This document shows, in pieces, positions 33,956 through 42,661 of a stretch of 64,000 nucleotides of DNA. Source of the DNA: an uncultured Clostridia bacterium. GTDB lineage: Bacteria > Bacillota > Clostridia > Christensenellales > Aristaeellaceae. The DNA lies in NCBI GenBank assembly GCA_934675735.1, contig CAKURR010000012.1:1-64000 (forward strand). Direction: 5' to 3'. Position numbers and translations under genes: made by a program. Position 1 is the stretch's first letter. Every line of letters starts with the position of its first letter. Below the pieces are notes generated by a model. The model worked only from the letters and a program-made list of their open reading frames with translations. It did not search any database and had not been told where the DNA came from.

Positions 33956-34756
33956 TTACTCGCTCAGCGGCTGAGCCAGCACAACCGCATCCATGATGTC
34001 GTTGCGCTCTTCGGCGGAAATGCCCGCGAGAATCTCGTTAATCTGCTCCTTCAGCTCGCTGCCTTGGCGCACACCGACAGCAATCTGCGCGTCATCCGGC
34101 GAAACGGTGAAGCCCTGACCCTCGTCGAAGGTGACATAAGTCAAATCGGGGTTCGCGGAGGTCGCGGACACGGCGCCGGGGCGGTCGGCCACATAGCCGT
34201 CAATCGCGCCGGAGGAAACCGCAACGATCATCGTCGGGAAGGTCTCCATCGCGGGCATCTTCACCGCGCCTTCAATCTGGTCAATCATGTCGTAGTGGAA
34301 CGTGCTCATCTGACCCGTAATCTTCGCGCCCGCCAGGTCGGCCAGGCTCTTGGCAGAAGCGAACGCGCTGTCCTTGCGAACGACGACGGTCAGCTCCGTG
34401 TCATAATAGGAATCCGTAAAATCGATGGTCATCTTGCGCTCGGCGGTCGGGCTCATGCCCGCGATAATCACATCGATGTTGCCGGAGAGCAGCGCCGGCG
34501 TCAGGCCGTCCCACTCGGTCTTGACGATTTCAAGCTCCATGCCGAGCTTGTCGGCGATAATCTGCGCGATGCGCACATCGTAGCCGTCCGCATAACCGCC
34601 CGCCGCAATCGCCACGGCGTTTTCGCTCGCGTCGCTCTGCGTCCAGTTGTACGGCGCGTAGTTGCACTCCATGCCCACGCGCAGGGTCTCGCAAACGCCC
34701 GCCGCCGCGAGCAGAACCATCGCCATCGTCATGGCCAGAACCAGCATCTTCTTCAT
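33956..34756 (-). CDS. Polar amino-acid ABC transporter, substrate-binding protein
   Basis: Predicted 266-residue family-3 solute-binding protein. A signal peptide (MKKMLVLAMTMAMVLLAAAG) is followed by TLRVGMECNYAPYNW, GYDVRIAQIIADKLGMELEIV, DVIIAGMSPTAERK and VADRPGAV. The fold and motifs fit binding of a polar amino acid. The exact ligand cannot be read. A GGAG-containing RBS lies upstream of the ATG. First gene of the transporter set, with its own promoter and terminator. Confidence 0.92.
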   Translation of the reverse strand: MKKMLVLAMTMAMVLLAAAGVCETLRVGMECNYAPYNWTQSDASENAVAIAAGGYADGYDVRIAQIIADKLGMELEIVKTEWDGLTPALLSGNIDVIIAGMSPTAERKMTIDFTDSYYDTELTVVVRKDSAFASAKSLADLAGAKITGQMSTFHYDMIDQIEGAVKMPAMETFPTMIVAVSSGAIDGYVADRPGAVSATSANPDLTYVTFDEGQGFTVSPDDAQIAVGVRQGSELKEQINEILAGISAEERNDIMDAVVLAQPLSE

Positions 34757-34816
34757 AATTCGTATCCTCTCCGACCTCTCGGGGTCTGTCCGTTGGGTTT
34801 CCTTTGGAATGAGCTT

Positions 34817-34845
34817 ATCTTACACCCGTTCGGCCTTGCAGTCAA
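34817..34845 (-). promoter_or_regulatory. Sigma-A type promoter of the binding-protein gene
   Basis: On the minus strand TTGACT, a 17-nt spacer and TAAGAT, about 60 bases before the start codon. Confidence 0.65.
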
Positions 34846-34920
34846 CAAAATTACAATAATTTTGCGTTCATTTTGTATTTTTTACAAACAGCATGACTTT
34901 GATGGGGAAAAATCTCGTCC

Positions 34921-34950
34921 AAAAAACGGAAGGGGCTGTTCACCCCTCCC
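34921..34950 (-). terminator. Terminator overlapping the second LysR stop codon
   Basis: On the minus strand GGGAGGGG pairs with CCCCTTCC and is followed by GTTTTTT. The stem begins inside the last codons of the LysR gene. Confidence 0.75.
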
Positions 34951-35824
34951 GCTGCATCACCCGCACGACATAATCCACAAACTCGCTCTCTGCGGCGGAG
35001 AGCGCCGCCCCGCGCAGAACGGCCATATTGAAATTGATGGTCAAATCGAGGTCGCGCACGGGGCGCGTGACCAGCTTGTCCTCCTTCATCGTCTTAGGCG
35101 GCAGGCAGAAGGAAACGTAATTCGCCTTGGCAACCAGCTCGATGGCCTGTCCCCATGCGCTGCCGTCCAGCATAATCTGCGGCGCGCAGCCCGCCGCCGC
35201 GCACTGCCGCTCCAGACTGCCGATGACATGGAGCGTGCTGTTGAGCAGCACCAGCCGATAGGGCGCGAAATCCGCCATGCAAAGCTCCTGCTTGCGGGCC
35301 AGCGGATGATTTTCGGAAAGCAGCGCGACCTGCGGCGATTCGCGGTGAAAGACGACCTCCAGCGCCGGGTCATCCACCGGACCGAAAATCAGCGCGATGG
35401 CCGATTTGCCGCTGGCCACACGCGTGTAGCAGCCTTCGAGCGTATCGTTGCGCGTGCACAGATTGATTTTGGGGTGCTCCAACACGAACCGCGATAGAAA
35501 ATCCGCCGGAAAAAAGCTGAGCAGCCCCCATGTCATGCAGACCTCCGCCTGCACGTCGCGGTCACAGGCGGCTTTGGTCACCTCCGCGCGAATCGTCTCC
35601 GTCTGGCGCAGATAGGCGGGGGCCATGCGTTCCAGCGCGCGTCCGGCGGGGCTCAGGCACACGCCCGTCCGCTGGCGCACAAAGAGCGGCGCGCCCAGCT
35701 CGTCCTCGAGCTTATCCATGCTCTTGACCAGCCCGGGCACGGAGATGAAAAGCTTTTTGGCCGCGGAGGTAAAGCTGCCCGTCCGCGCGATTTCCAGAAA
35801 GAAACGGATTTGTTTCGCGTCCAT
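34940..35824 (-). CDS. LysR family transcriptional regulator, second
   Basis: Predicted 294-residue LTTR. The winged helix reads MDAKQIRFFLEIARTGSFTS, then AAKKLFISVPGLVKSMDKLEDELG and APLFVRQRTGVCLSPAG. An effector domain follows. The ATG at 35824 has GGAGG upstream. It lies 162 bp downstream of the second flavoprotein gene on the same strand, so it may regulate that reductase; this is inference from proximity. Confidence 0.88.
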   Translation of the reverse strand: MDAKQIRFFLEIARTGSFTSAAKKLFISVPGLVKSMDKLEDELGAPLFVRQRTGVCLSPAGRALERMAPAYLRQTETIRAEVTKAACDRDVQAEVCMTWGLLSFFPADFLSRFVLEHPKINLCTRNDTLEGCYTRVASGKSAIALIFGPVDDPALEVVFHRESPQVALLSENHPLARKQELCMADFAPYRLVLLNSTLHVIGSLERQCAAAGCAPQIMLDGSAWGQAIELVAKANYVSFCLPPKTMKEDKLVTRPVRDLDLTINFNMAVLRGAALSAAESEFVDYVVRVMQREG

Positions 35825-35858
35825 ATATCCTCCGCACATCCGCAGAAGGGCTGCCGCC

Positions 35859-35933
35859 GCCCTCTCATCCGCTCCGTGCCGGCTCTCCCCGAGCGGGAGA
35901 GCCGACCGAAAGTCGGAGAGGGCGACAACAGCC
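35859..35933. repeat. GC-rich intergenic hairpin repeat
   Basis: Nested inverted repeats: GCCCTCTC/GAGAGGGC on the outside and GGCTCTCCC-CGAG-CGGGAGAGCC inside, with CGAC/GTCG between. A related but shorter arrangement (GCCCTCACCCTTCCGCCGC, GGCGGCGAAGAGG) lies at 10297-10336. The rest of 35825-35986 holds nothing coding. Confidence 0.6.
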
Positions 35934-35986
35934 CTTACGGTTCTATTCTTATTTCGTCAGCAGGTTTTCGTTTTCCTGCCCGTTTC

Positions 35987-37972
35987 TCAGGAGGTCTTGT
36001 GGGAGAACGCGGTCATGATACCGCCGGTGATGGCCTGGCTGTCGATGGTCGCGCCGGAAATCGCATCCACGCCCATGCTCTGGGTATCGATGATGTTCTT
36101 GGCGAACTCGGCGAACTGCTCTTCGGTCATGAACATGTTTTCCCTGCCCTCGCCGATCTTCATATCCACCAGCTTCTTATCCTTGATGGTGAAGATGACC
36201 TCATACGGGTCATGCAGGCCGGTGACGAACACGGAGTAATCGCCGTCCGCGGCCTCGGCCCACGGCGCAGCCGCTTCGCCGCCCGCGGTGGACTTGAGCT
36301 CCGCACGGCCGCCGAGCATCGTATCGACGGCGGCGCGGCCGGAGCAGATGGCCTCGTGCAGGTAGGTGCCGTTCTGATACAGGTTGCAGACCAGGCTGCC
36401 CAGCTCGCCCGCGGAATACAGGCCCTCGATGGGCTGGTTATCCCAAGTCAGCACCTGACCCTTGATGTTGCGCTTCGCGCCGCCGGAGCACGCCGGCATT
36501 GCCGGGAACTCTTCGATGGCGTAGAACGGCGCCTTCTGAATCTTGGCCATGGTGGTGATGTCGCGGCCGAAATCGGCGTCCTCGCCAGCATCGACCATCG
36601 CGTTGTAATGGTCAACCTCGGCGCGCAGCGCTTCGGGATCGCGGCCCAGCTTCTCGGCCAGCTCCTCGATGGTATCGGCCTTGACAATCCAGCCCTTTTC
36701 GATTTCGACGCTGTTGTCGTCCGACCAGTGATACGGCTTGCGGCAGGTCACCGGCCAGCCAATCCACGCGTTGACAATCGGCTGCGCCTTGCAGCAGTCG
36801 TCGTCAAAAATGAGGTGCACGGGCTGAGAGCGGTGAATCGGCACATCGACGTACTGGCCGTGGCTGTAATACTTCATGTGCTGGCGCTGATAGGAATCGG
36901 CCTCGTTGTAATAGCGGGTGCTGTCCGCCGCGACTTCCATCCACGCGCCGTGCTTCATGTAGAACTGACGGATGAAGCAGGTCTCGTAATCCGGCACCTT
37001 GATGCCGTGGAAGTAGCCGCAGGACATGGTGTGGTTATCCATGTGCCAGAGCTGCGCGCCGATGGCCATTTCCATCTTCACGCCGTCGCCCGTGACATAC
37101 GGAGAGCCCGCGTTGTAAATCGTGTCGCCGCCGTTGAAGTCGCGATACATCTGCATATCGCCCTCATAGCCGCCCGTCGCCAGCAGAACGCCCTTGTTCG
37201 CCTTGACGTAGATGACCGTGCCGTCCGGTTTCTTCACGCCCACGCCCTCGACGCGCTTGGTGACAGAATCCTGCACGAGGCAGACGACCTGATGTCTGTA
37301 ATTCGGCTTCGCGCCGCGATACTCGGCCGCCGCGGCAAAGCCGTTCCAGCAACCGCCGTTTTCAAACGGCACGCCGCCGTCCTTCTTGCGGAAGTGGCCC
37401 GTCGCGCCGACGAAGTCCGCGCCTTCCAGCTTCGGGAATTCGACCAGCAGGGTGCCCCAGCGCAGCGCGCCGCCGCCGGAATAACCGACTTCGTAGCCCA
37501 CCGGCTCCAGCGCCCCCTGAATCCATTCCAGATCGGTTGCGAACTCGTTGGTCAGCCAGTTGAAGTCCTCCTCGGGGATGACCTGCGGCTTGTTCAGGTT
37601 GCGCATATAGGTGCGGAAGGTCTCGATGTCGTCCTTCTGCACGAAGATGACGCACTGGCCGGAGGCAATCGCCTGGCCGCCCGCGTTCTCCTCGTCGGAT
37701 TTATCGTAGATGACCACGTCCACGCTCGGGTCGATTTCCACGGCCTCAATATACGCCGCCGTACCCGCCATGCCGTAACCGGCGATGACGATATCGTGCT
37801 CCTCGTCCCACTTCACGTTCTGAGACGCGACCACCCAGCTGCTGGAATTTTTGTATTCCGGCTTTTCCTCTTCGGCGGCGGCGTTCATCAGTCCGCTCGC
37901 AAACAGGCCGACGCCCGCGGCGCTCATCGCCGCGCCCTTGAGGAAATCCTTACGGGAAATGTTCTTCGCCAT
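35987..37972 (-). CDS. Exported FAD-dependent reductase with C-terminal FMN-binding domain
   Basis: Predicted 661-residue flavoprotein. The N-terminus has a Tat-like signal, ISRKDFLKGAAMSAAG (Arg-Lys instead of Arg-Arg). The FAD domain starts HDIVIAGYGMAGTAA and ends near GLYSAGELGS. A C-terminal FMN-binding domain (about 575-655) carries AISGATIDSQ, the Ser-Gly-Ala-Thr site used by ApbE flavin transferases. This domain order is opposite to that of the other reductase at 28.9 kb. It probably passes electrons to an organic acceptor outside the cell; acceptor unknown. The ATG at 37972 has AAGGAGG upstream. Confidence 0.87.
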   Translation of the reverse strand: MAKNISRKDFLKGAAMSAAGVGLFASGLMNAAAEEEKPEYKNSSSWVVASQNVKWDEEHDIVIAGYGMAGTAAYIEAVEIDPSVDVVIYDKSDEENAGGQAIASGQCVIFVQKDDIETFRTYMRNLNKPQVIPEEDFNWLTNEFATDLEWIQGALEPVGYEVGYSGGGALRWGTLLVEFPKLEGADFVGATGHFRKKDGGVPFENGGCWNGFAAAAEYRGAKPNYRHQVVCLVQDSVTKRVEGVGVKKPDGTVIYVKANKGVLLATGGYEGDMQMYRDFNGGDTIYNAGSPYVTGDGVKMEMAIGAQLWHMDNHTMSCGYFHGIKVPDYETCFIRQFYMKHGAWMEVAADSTRYYNEADSYQRQHMKYYSHGQYVDVPIHRSQPVHLIFDDDCCKAQPIVNAWIGWPVTCRKPYHWSDDNSVEIEKGWIVKADTIEELAEKLGRDPEALRAEVDHYNAMVDAGEDADFGRDITTMAKIQKAPFYAIEEFPAMPACSGGAKRNIKGQVLTWDNQPIEGLYSAGELGSLVCNLYQNGTYLHEAICSGRAAVDTMLGGRAELKSTAGGEAAAPWAEAADGDYSVFVTGLHDPYEVIFTIKDKKLVDMKIGEGRENMFMTEEQFAEFAKNIIDTQSMGVDAISGATIDSQAITGGIMTAFSHKTS

Positions 37973-38045
37973 TGTCCGTATCCTCCTTCGGTATTCCATC
38001 CTTCAGAAGCGGAAATCCATTCCTCCGCCCCTTTTGTTTGTGACG

Positions 38046-38074
38046 ATTATAACATTCTCGACAAGGCGAGTCAA
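38046..38074 (-). promoter_or_regulatory. Sigma-A type promoter of the second flavoprotein gene
   Basis: On the minus strand TTGACT, a 17-nt spacer and TATAAT, about 75 bases before the start codon. Confidence 0.75.
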
Positions 38075-38194
38075 TCCGATTTTTAACATCTCGTTTATGC
38101 TCCGTAATCCTTCGGTTTACAATTTTTATCGATTTTCTCGCATTTCAGTCCGATTCTTGCACCGTTTATGCCAAAACATATTCTTTTGCGCACA

Positions 38195-38232
38195 AAAACA
38201 GAGGCAAGCGCGTCTTTCCCGCGTCCGCCTCT
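38195..38232 (-). terminator. Terminator of the ECF sigma/SIMPL operon
   Basis: AGAGGC and GCCTCT with inner CGCG/CGCG pairing form a hairpin (38200-38232), followed on the minus strand by TGTTTTTGTG. Confidence 0.75.
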
Positions 38233-38270
38233 GAGCCAAAAGGTTACATGGTTTTCTTCACAAATTCGGT

Positions 38271-38972
38271 TTACTTCGTCTGCGCCTCGTAAACCGCCGT
38301 CACGCTGGCCGTCACCGAGATGCTGCCCGAGCGGATGCCCGTGCCCGCCGCTTCGGCCTTCATGCTCACCGCGCCGTCATACGTGTTGACGTTGTATTCG
38401 TTGTAGCCGCTGTTTTCGGTGACGGATTCCATGTGGTCGATAGTCAGCCCCGCCGCCTCGGCCATTGTCTCGGCCTTGGCCGCCGCCGCGTCAATCGCCA
38501 GCTTCAGCGCCTGCCGATACAGCTCGCTGCGGGCAGAAACATTGTATTCCACGTTGTAGATTTCGCTCATTCCGCAGTCCGTCACCACGCCGATGACGCT
38601 GTCGAGCATATCCACATCCTTGCAGGTGATGGAAAGCGTGTGGTTGGCCTGATAGCCGCTCACGCTCGGCGTATCGCCGCTGTAATCATACGTCGGGTAA
38701 TAGGTGTAGCTCGTGGTCACGATGTCGTTTTCCTCCACACCCAGTTCCAGCAGCTTCGCGGTCACGGATTCGATGATTTTGTTCATGCCCTCCTGCGCAT
38801 CCGCGACGCTCCTGCCCGAAACGGAGGCGTTCGCCGTCACCGTCACCATGTCCGGCGCGGCCGTCACCACCGCCGTGCCCTGCGCGGTGATATCCGCGTC
38901 CTTTCCATCGGCGAAGGCCGACACCGGAACAGTCATCAGCATCATCAGGGCCAAAGCCAGAAATTTTTTCAT
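38271..38972 (-). CDS. SIMPL domain (DUF541) secreted protein
   Basis: Predicted 233-residue exported protein: a signal peptide (MKKFLALALMMLMTVPVSAFA), then a SIMPL/DUF541 domain with ITAQGTAVVTAAPDMVTVTA, GVEENDIVTTSYTYYPTYDY, YQANHTLSITCKDVD and AAAAKAETMAEAAG. The family occurs in bacterial envelopes; a biochemical function is not established. AGGAGG precedes the ATG at 38972. It follows the anti-sigma gene by 103 bases and is probably part of the same stress regulon. Confidence 0.87.
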   Translation of the reverse strand: MKKFLALALMMLMTVPVSAFADGKDADITAQGTAVVTAAPDMVTVTANASVSGRSVADAQEGMNKIIESVTAKLLELGVEENDIVTTSYTYYPTYDYSGDTPSVSGYQANHTLSITCKDVDMLDSVIGVVTDCGMSEIYNVEYNVSARSELYRQALKLAIDAAAAKAETMAEAAGLTIDHMESVTENSGYNEYNVNTYDGAVSMKAEAAGTGIRSGSISVTASVTAVYEAQTK

Positions 38973-39075
38973 ATTCGTTTTCCTCCTGAAAGTTTCATAT
39001 GCCGTATCGGTCGGTTTTTGAACCGCGCACCATATAGACGATTCAGCGGCGCGTTTTGTTCCCATCTTTTGCCAT

Positions 39076-40212
39076 TTAGCGCTTCTTTTTTCGGATAACC
39101 GCCCGCGCGGCCGCAAGCACCGCCGCCGCAACGGCCAGCCACGGCAGTGCGTAGGCCAGCCCCATCGCCGCGTCGGAGAGGAACGCGCCGAACTGCTCCA
39201 GCCCGTTCATCGCCTGCCTGCCCAGCCGCGTGAAGAACGGCTGCTTGGCGTTCACCGCGCTGCTCTTTTCGCTGACGGAGACATACAGCGTCGCCAGACT
39301 CACTTCGTCGTCGATGCGGCTGTTCTGCCCCTCCAGCGATTCGATTTCCGCCTGCACGTCGAAGAGCGCGTTCGTCAGCGTGATGATATCCTCCATGCTT
39401 TCCGCCTGCTCGTAGAGCGCGTCCAGCCGATTCTTCTTCGCTCGCGCGCTTTCCAGCCGCGACGCGTTGTCCGTGTAGGTATCCGTCATGTCCACGGCGC
39501 TCGTCTGCTCGTGTGTCACCTCGCCCCACGCTTCCGCACCGGCCAGCACGTCGTCGAGCATGCCGCTCGGCACGCGGAGCGTCAGGCTCGCGCTTCGGCT
39601 CGTGTCCTTCGTGCCGCTGATGTCGCGGCTTTCCACCACGCCGCCCGCCTGCTCGATTTGCTCGCAGAGCGCCTGCACCGTCTCGTCAAAGCGCTCTGTC
39701 CGCAGGCTCAGCCACGCGTTGCGGATAATCTTCTTTTCCTCCGCCGCGCTCTTGGCCGACGCGCTGCGCGCGCCGAGCATCGGGGCGTAGCTGCTTTCGT
39801 TCACCGCGCCCACGCCGTCCGCCGTATAGGCGTCATATTCATAGGTATCGTAATCGTAAGCCGTCTGCGCCGCCGTCTCTTCGCCGCTCAGCCTGCCCAC
39901 GCCCGTGCCCGCCGCAAACACCAGCGCCGCGCACGCCGCATAGCCGAGCACCCGCGCGCCTTTGCGCCGCATCCAATCGCCGACGGCAATGACGCGCGGC
40001 GTTTGGCGAATCGCGCTGCGCCAGCCCTTCGCAAAGGATTCCGGCACCGTCACGTCCGCGTCCATCTGCTGCACATCGGCCAGCACGTCCGCGTTGTCCA
40101 GCAGCGCGCGGCACGCCTCGCACGTCTTGGCATGCGCTTCCATCTCTTCGCGCTCCTCCGCCGTCACTTTCCGACCGGAAAAGACGATGGCTTCCAGTTC
40201 CTCACACCGCAT
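39076..40212 (-). CDS. Zinc-finger anti-sigma factor fused to a DUF4349 domain
   Basis: Predicted 378-residue membrane protein. The cytoplasmic N-terminus has a ZAS-type zinc motif (His27, Cys31, Cys34). One TM helix (about 88-108) leads to an extracellular DUF4349 domain with IIRNAWLSLRTERFDE, VESRDISGTKD and a long coiled coil (DTYTDNASRLESARAKKNRL onward). A second TM helix and a basic tail (VIRKKKR) close the protein. It should bind and silence the ECF sigma factor encoded just upstream. The ATG at 40212 overlaps the sigma gene end and has GGGAGG upstream. Confidence 0.88.
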   Translation of the reverse strand: MRCEELEAIVFSGRKVTAEEREEMEAHAKTCEACRALLDNADVLADVQQMDADVTVPESFAKGWRSAIRQTPRVIAVGDWMRRKGARVLGYAACAALVFAAGTGVGRLSGEETAAQTAYDYDTYEYDAYTADGVGAVNESSYAPMLGARSASAKSAAEEKKIIRNAWLSLRTERFDETVQALCEQIEQAGGVVESRDISGTKDTSRSASLTLRVPSGMLDDVLAGAEAWGEVTHEQTSAVDMTDTYTDNASRLESARAKKNRLDALYEQAESMEDIITLTNALFDVQAEIESLEGQNSRIDDEVSLATLYVSVSEKSSAVNAKQPFFTRLGRQAMNGLEQFGAFLSDAAMGLAYALPWLAVAAAVLAAARAVIRKKKR

Positions 40213-40783
40213 GTCGTTCACCTCCCGTTTGTCCCACGCCGCGTCGTTTCAGCTCGGCGGCAATCTTCTCCCGCGCCCGCGCCAGCCGCGACTTCACCGT
40301 GCCCTGCGCGATTTGCAGCGCCTGCGCCGTCTCTTCCACGCTCAGGCCGTGCACGTCCCGCAGAAGAAAGACCTCGCGCATCGTCTCCGGCACGGCGGAA
40401 ATCGCCTGCTGAAGCTCGCTTCTCGTCTCCGCCCGCTCGGCGTGCTCCTGCGGGGTCTCGCCGCCGTCCGTCGGGTCGAAGCCGTCCGCCTCGCTCATCT
40501 CTTCCAGAGACGGCTGCGCATGCCTCTGCCGCTTGCGAATCGCATCCATGCAGCAGGAAGCCGTCACCCGATAAACCCATGTCGAAAACGCGCTTTCAAA
40601 CCGATACTGCCCAATCGTGCGCCAGATGCGCAGCATCGCTTCCTGCGCCGCGTCCTCGCCGTCGTGGGGATTGCCCATCATCCGCAGGCAAAGCGCGTAA
40701 ATCTTCTTTTCGTATGCGCCCATCAGCGCTTCAAAGGCGTCCGCGTCGCCGCGCGCCGCCCGCGCAATGTTTTCGCGCTCCAT
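40202..40783 (-). CDS. ECF RNA polymerase sigma factor
   Basis: Predicted 193-residue group IV sigma factor. Region 2 spans about 10-90 with CLRMMGNPHDGEDAAQEAML and WVYRVTASCCMDAIRKRQR. Region 4 includes LQQAISAVPETMREVFLLRDVHGLSVEETAQ in outline (key parts VPETMREVFLL, GLSVEETA, IAQGTVKSRLARAREKI). It is translationally coupled to its anti-sigma factor. An ECF-type promoter directly upstream (40817-40844) suggests autoregulation. Confidence 0.93.
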   Translation of the reverse strand: MERENIARAARGDADAFEALMGAYEKKIYALCLRMMGNPHDGEDAAQEAMLRIWRTIGQYRFESAFSTWVYRVTASCCMDAIRKRQRHAQPSLEEMSEADGFDPTDGGETPQEHAERAETRSELQQAISAVPETMREVFLLRDVHGLSVEETAQALQIAQGTVKSRLARAREKIAAELKRRGVGQTGGERHAV

Positions 40784-40816
40784 TCGCGCCCCTCCTCTCG
40801 CGTCCTTTCTGATATT

Positions 40817-40844
40817 TAGACGGATGACCCGTTCAAAAAGTTCC
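40817..40844 (-). promoter_or_regulatory. ECF-type promoter of the sigma/anti-sigma operon
   Basis: On the minus strand GGAACT (TTTT follows), a 16-nt spacer, and CGTCTA. GGAAC and CGTC are the classic ECF -35 and -10 elements. It lies 34 bases before the sigma start codon, as expected for an autoregulated operon. Confidence 0.75.
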
Positions 40845-40874
40845 CGCCTTTTTCAAAAACTTTCTTTTTCCCTC

Positions 40875-41001
40875 CGCGAAGCGAGGAATGGAGTCTGAGG
40901 GACGCCGTCCCTCAGGCAGGTTTGGGCGGCAGCCCAACGTAATCTCAGCAGTCAAAGCGTAGTTTCAGAGCAGACCGCAGCGCGGTCTACGATTGAAACG
41001 G
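40875..41001 (+). repeat. Mosaic repeat: B and C modules
   Basis: 40875-40940 is B-like (GCGAAGCGAGG, GAGGGACGCCGTCCCTC, TTTGGGCGGCAGCCCAACGT). 40957-41000 is a C module matching 13216-13258: GTTTCAGAGCA and TACGATTGAAACG are identical, but the inner arms are AGACCGC-AGC-GCGGTCT instead of GGATGC-GAA-GCATCC. Confidence 0.78.
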
Positions 41002-41011
41002 GTTCAAACGC

Positions 41012-41044
41012 AAAAAGCCGACAGAGGCATACACCTCTGTCGGC
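41012..41044 (-). terminator. gpmI terminator
   Basis: GCCGACAGAGG and CCTCTGTCGGC form a perfect 11-bp stem (41017-41044), followed on the minus strand by TTTTTG. Confidence 0.9.
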
Positions 41045-41084
41045 AATAATCGGTGTCGGCGCAAAGCGCCGACGGAAGGAGTCG

Positions 41085-42611
41085 TTACTCCTCGATAATG
41101 CTCTTGCCGGTCATTTCCTTCGGCACGGGCAGACCGATGTAGGGCAGCATCGTCGGCGCGATATCCGCCAGGCAGCCGCCCGCGCGCAGCTTCACGTTGC
41201 CGCAGCCCGCCACCAGGAACGGAACGGGGTTGGTCGTGTGCGCGGTGAACGGCGTGCCGTCCGGATTCTCCATCTTATCCGCGTTGCCGTGGTCGGCGGT
41301 CAGGAACATATAGCCGCCCATGTCGCGAACGGCCTCCCAAACGGTCTCCACGCACGCATCGACGGCCTCGACCGCCTTCACGGCCGCGTCAAACACGCCC
41401 GTGTGGCCGACCATGTCGCAGTTGGCGAAGTTGAGAATCACCACGTCGTATTTGCCGCTGCGGATGCGCTTGGCGCACTCGTCGGCCACTTCGTAGGCGC
41501 TCATCTCCGGCTTGAGGTCATAAGTCGCAACCTTCGGGCTGGGGATGACCTTGCGGTCCTCGCCCTCATACGGCGCTTCCACGCCGCCGTTGAAGAAGAA
41601 CGTCACGTGGGCGTATTTCTCCGTCTCCGCGATGCGCAGCTGGGTCTTGCCGTTCTTGGCGAGATACTCGCCGAGCACGTTGGTCAGCTCCACCGGCGGA
41701 TAAGCGACTTCCACGTTCGGCATGGTCGCGTCGTATTCCGCCATGCAGACATAGTGCACGGGGAAGCGGCCATAGCGGCGCTCAAAGCCCTTGAAATCGT
41801 CATCCACAAAGATGCGGGTCATCTGGCGCGCGCGGTCGGGGCGGAAGTTGATGAACACCACCGTGTCGCCCTCCTGCACGCGGCCGCCCTCGCAGGTGAC
41901 GCACGGCACGACGAACTCATCCGTCACGTCGTCGGCATAGCTCTTCTCGATGGCCTCCATCGCGTTCTTCGCGTGGTTGCCCTCGCCGTAGACGAACGCA
42001 GCGTAGGCCTTCTCCTCGCGGTCCCAGTTGGAATCGCGGTCCATCGCGTAGTAACGACCCGTCACAGTCGCGATTTCGCCCACGCCCAGCTCGTCGAGCT
42101 TCTTCTGCAAATCGGCGAGGAAGCCCTTGCCGGAGTGCGGGTCGGTGTCGCGGCCGTCCATGATGCAGTGGACATACAGCTTCTTCGCGCCCAGGTGTTT
42201 GGCCAAATCCAGCAGGCCGAACAGGTGGTCGATGTGGCTGTGCACGCCGCCCGTGCCGAGCAGGCCCATCAGGTGAACAGCCTTGCCCGCGTCGATGGCC
42301 GCGCGCATGTTGCGCACGAGCACGTCGTTTTCCTTCATCGTGCCATCCATGATGGACTTGGTAATCAGTGTCAGCTGCTGATAGACGATGCGGCCCGCGC
42401 CCATGTTGGTGTGGCCGACTTCGCTGTTGCCCATCTGGCCTTCCGGCAGGCCGACGGCCATGCCCGAAGCCTGAATCGTGGTGTAGGGATAGGTTTCAAA
42501 CAGGCGGTCGAGGTTCGGCCTCTTGGCCGCCGCAATCGCGTTGCCGAACGTCTGCTCCGGCACCCAGCCGAAGCCATCCATGATGCAAAGCAGAACAGGT
42601 TTCTTAGCCAT
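41085..42611 (-). CDS. gpmI: 2,3-bisphosphoglycerate-independent phosphoglycerate mutase
   Basis: Predicted 508-residue Mn2+-dependent alkaline-phosphatase-superfamily mutase that interconverts 3- and 2-phosphoglycerate. Asp12 (CIMDGFGW), the phospho-acceptor Ser63 (MGNSEVGHTN), HCIMDGRDTDP, FINFRPDRARQ, FANCDMVGHTG and TADHGNADKM are present. It is the last gene of the glycolytic cluster, separated from tpiA by 380 bp of repeats. GGAGC precedes the ATG. Confidence 0.96.
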   Translation of the reverse strand: MAKKPVLLCIMDGFGWVPEQTFGNAIAAAKRPNLDRLFETYPYTTIQASGMAVGLPEGQMGNSEVGHTNMGAGRIVYQQLTLITKSIMDGTMKENDVLVRNMRAAIDAGKAVHLMGLLGTGGVHSHIDHLFGLLDLAKHLGAKKLYVHCIMDGRDTDPHSGKGFLADLQKKLDELGVGEIATVTGRYYAMDRDSNWDREEKAYAAFVYGEGNHAKNAMEAIEKSYADDVTDEFVVPCVTCEGGRVQEGDTVVFINFRPDRARQMTRIFVDDDFKGFERRYGRFPVHYVCMAEYDATMPNVEVAYPPVELTNVLGEYLAKNGKTQLRIAETEKYAHVTFFFNGGVEAPYEGEDRKVIPSPKVATYDLKPEMSAYEVADECAKRIRSGKYDVVILNFANCDMVGHTGVFDAAVKAVEAVDACVETVWEAVRDMGGYMFLTADHGNADKMENPDGTPFTAHTTNPVPFLVAGCGNVKLRAGGCLADIAPTMLPYIGLPVPKEMTGKSIIEE

Positions 42612-42661
42612 AATTGCTCCTTTATACTGTAACCGAGCAAACCCTGCACAAAGGGAAAACG

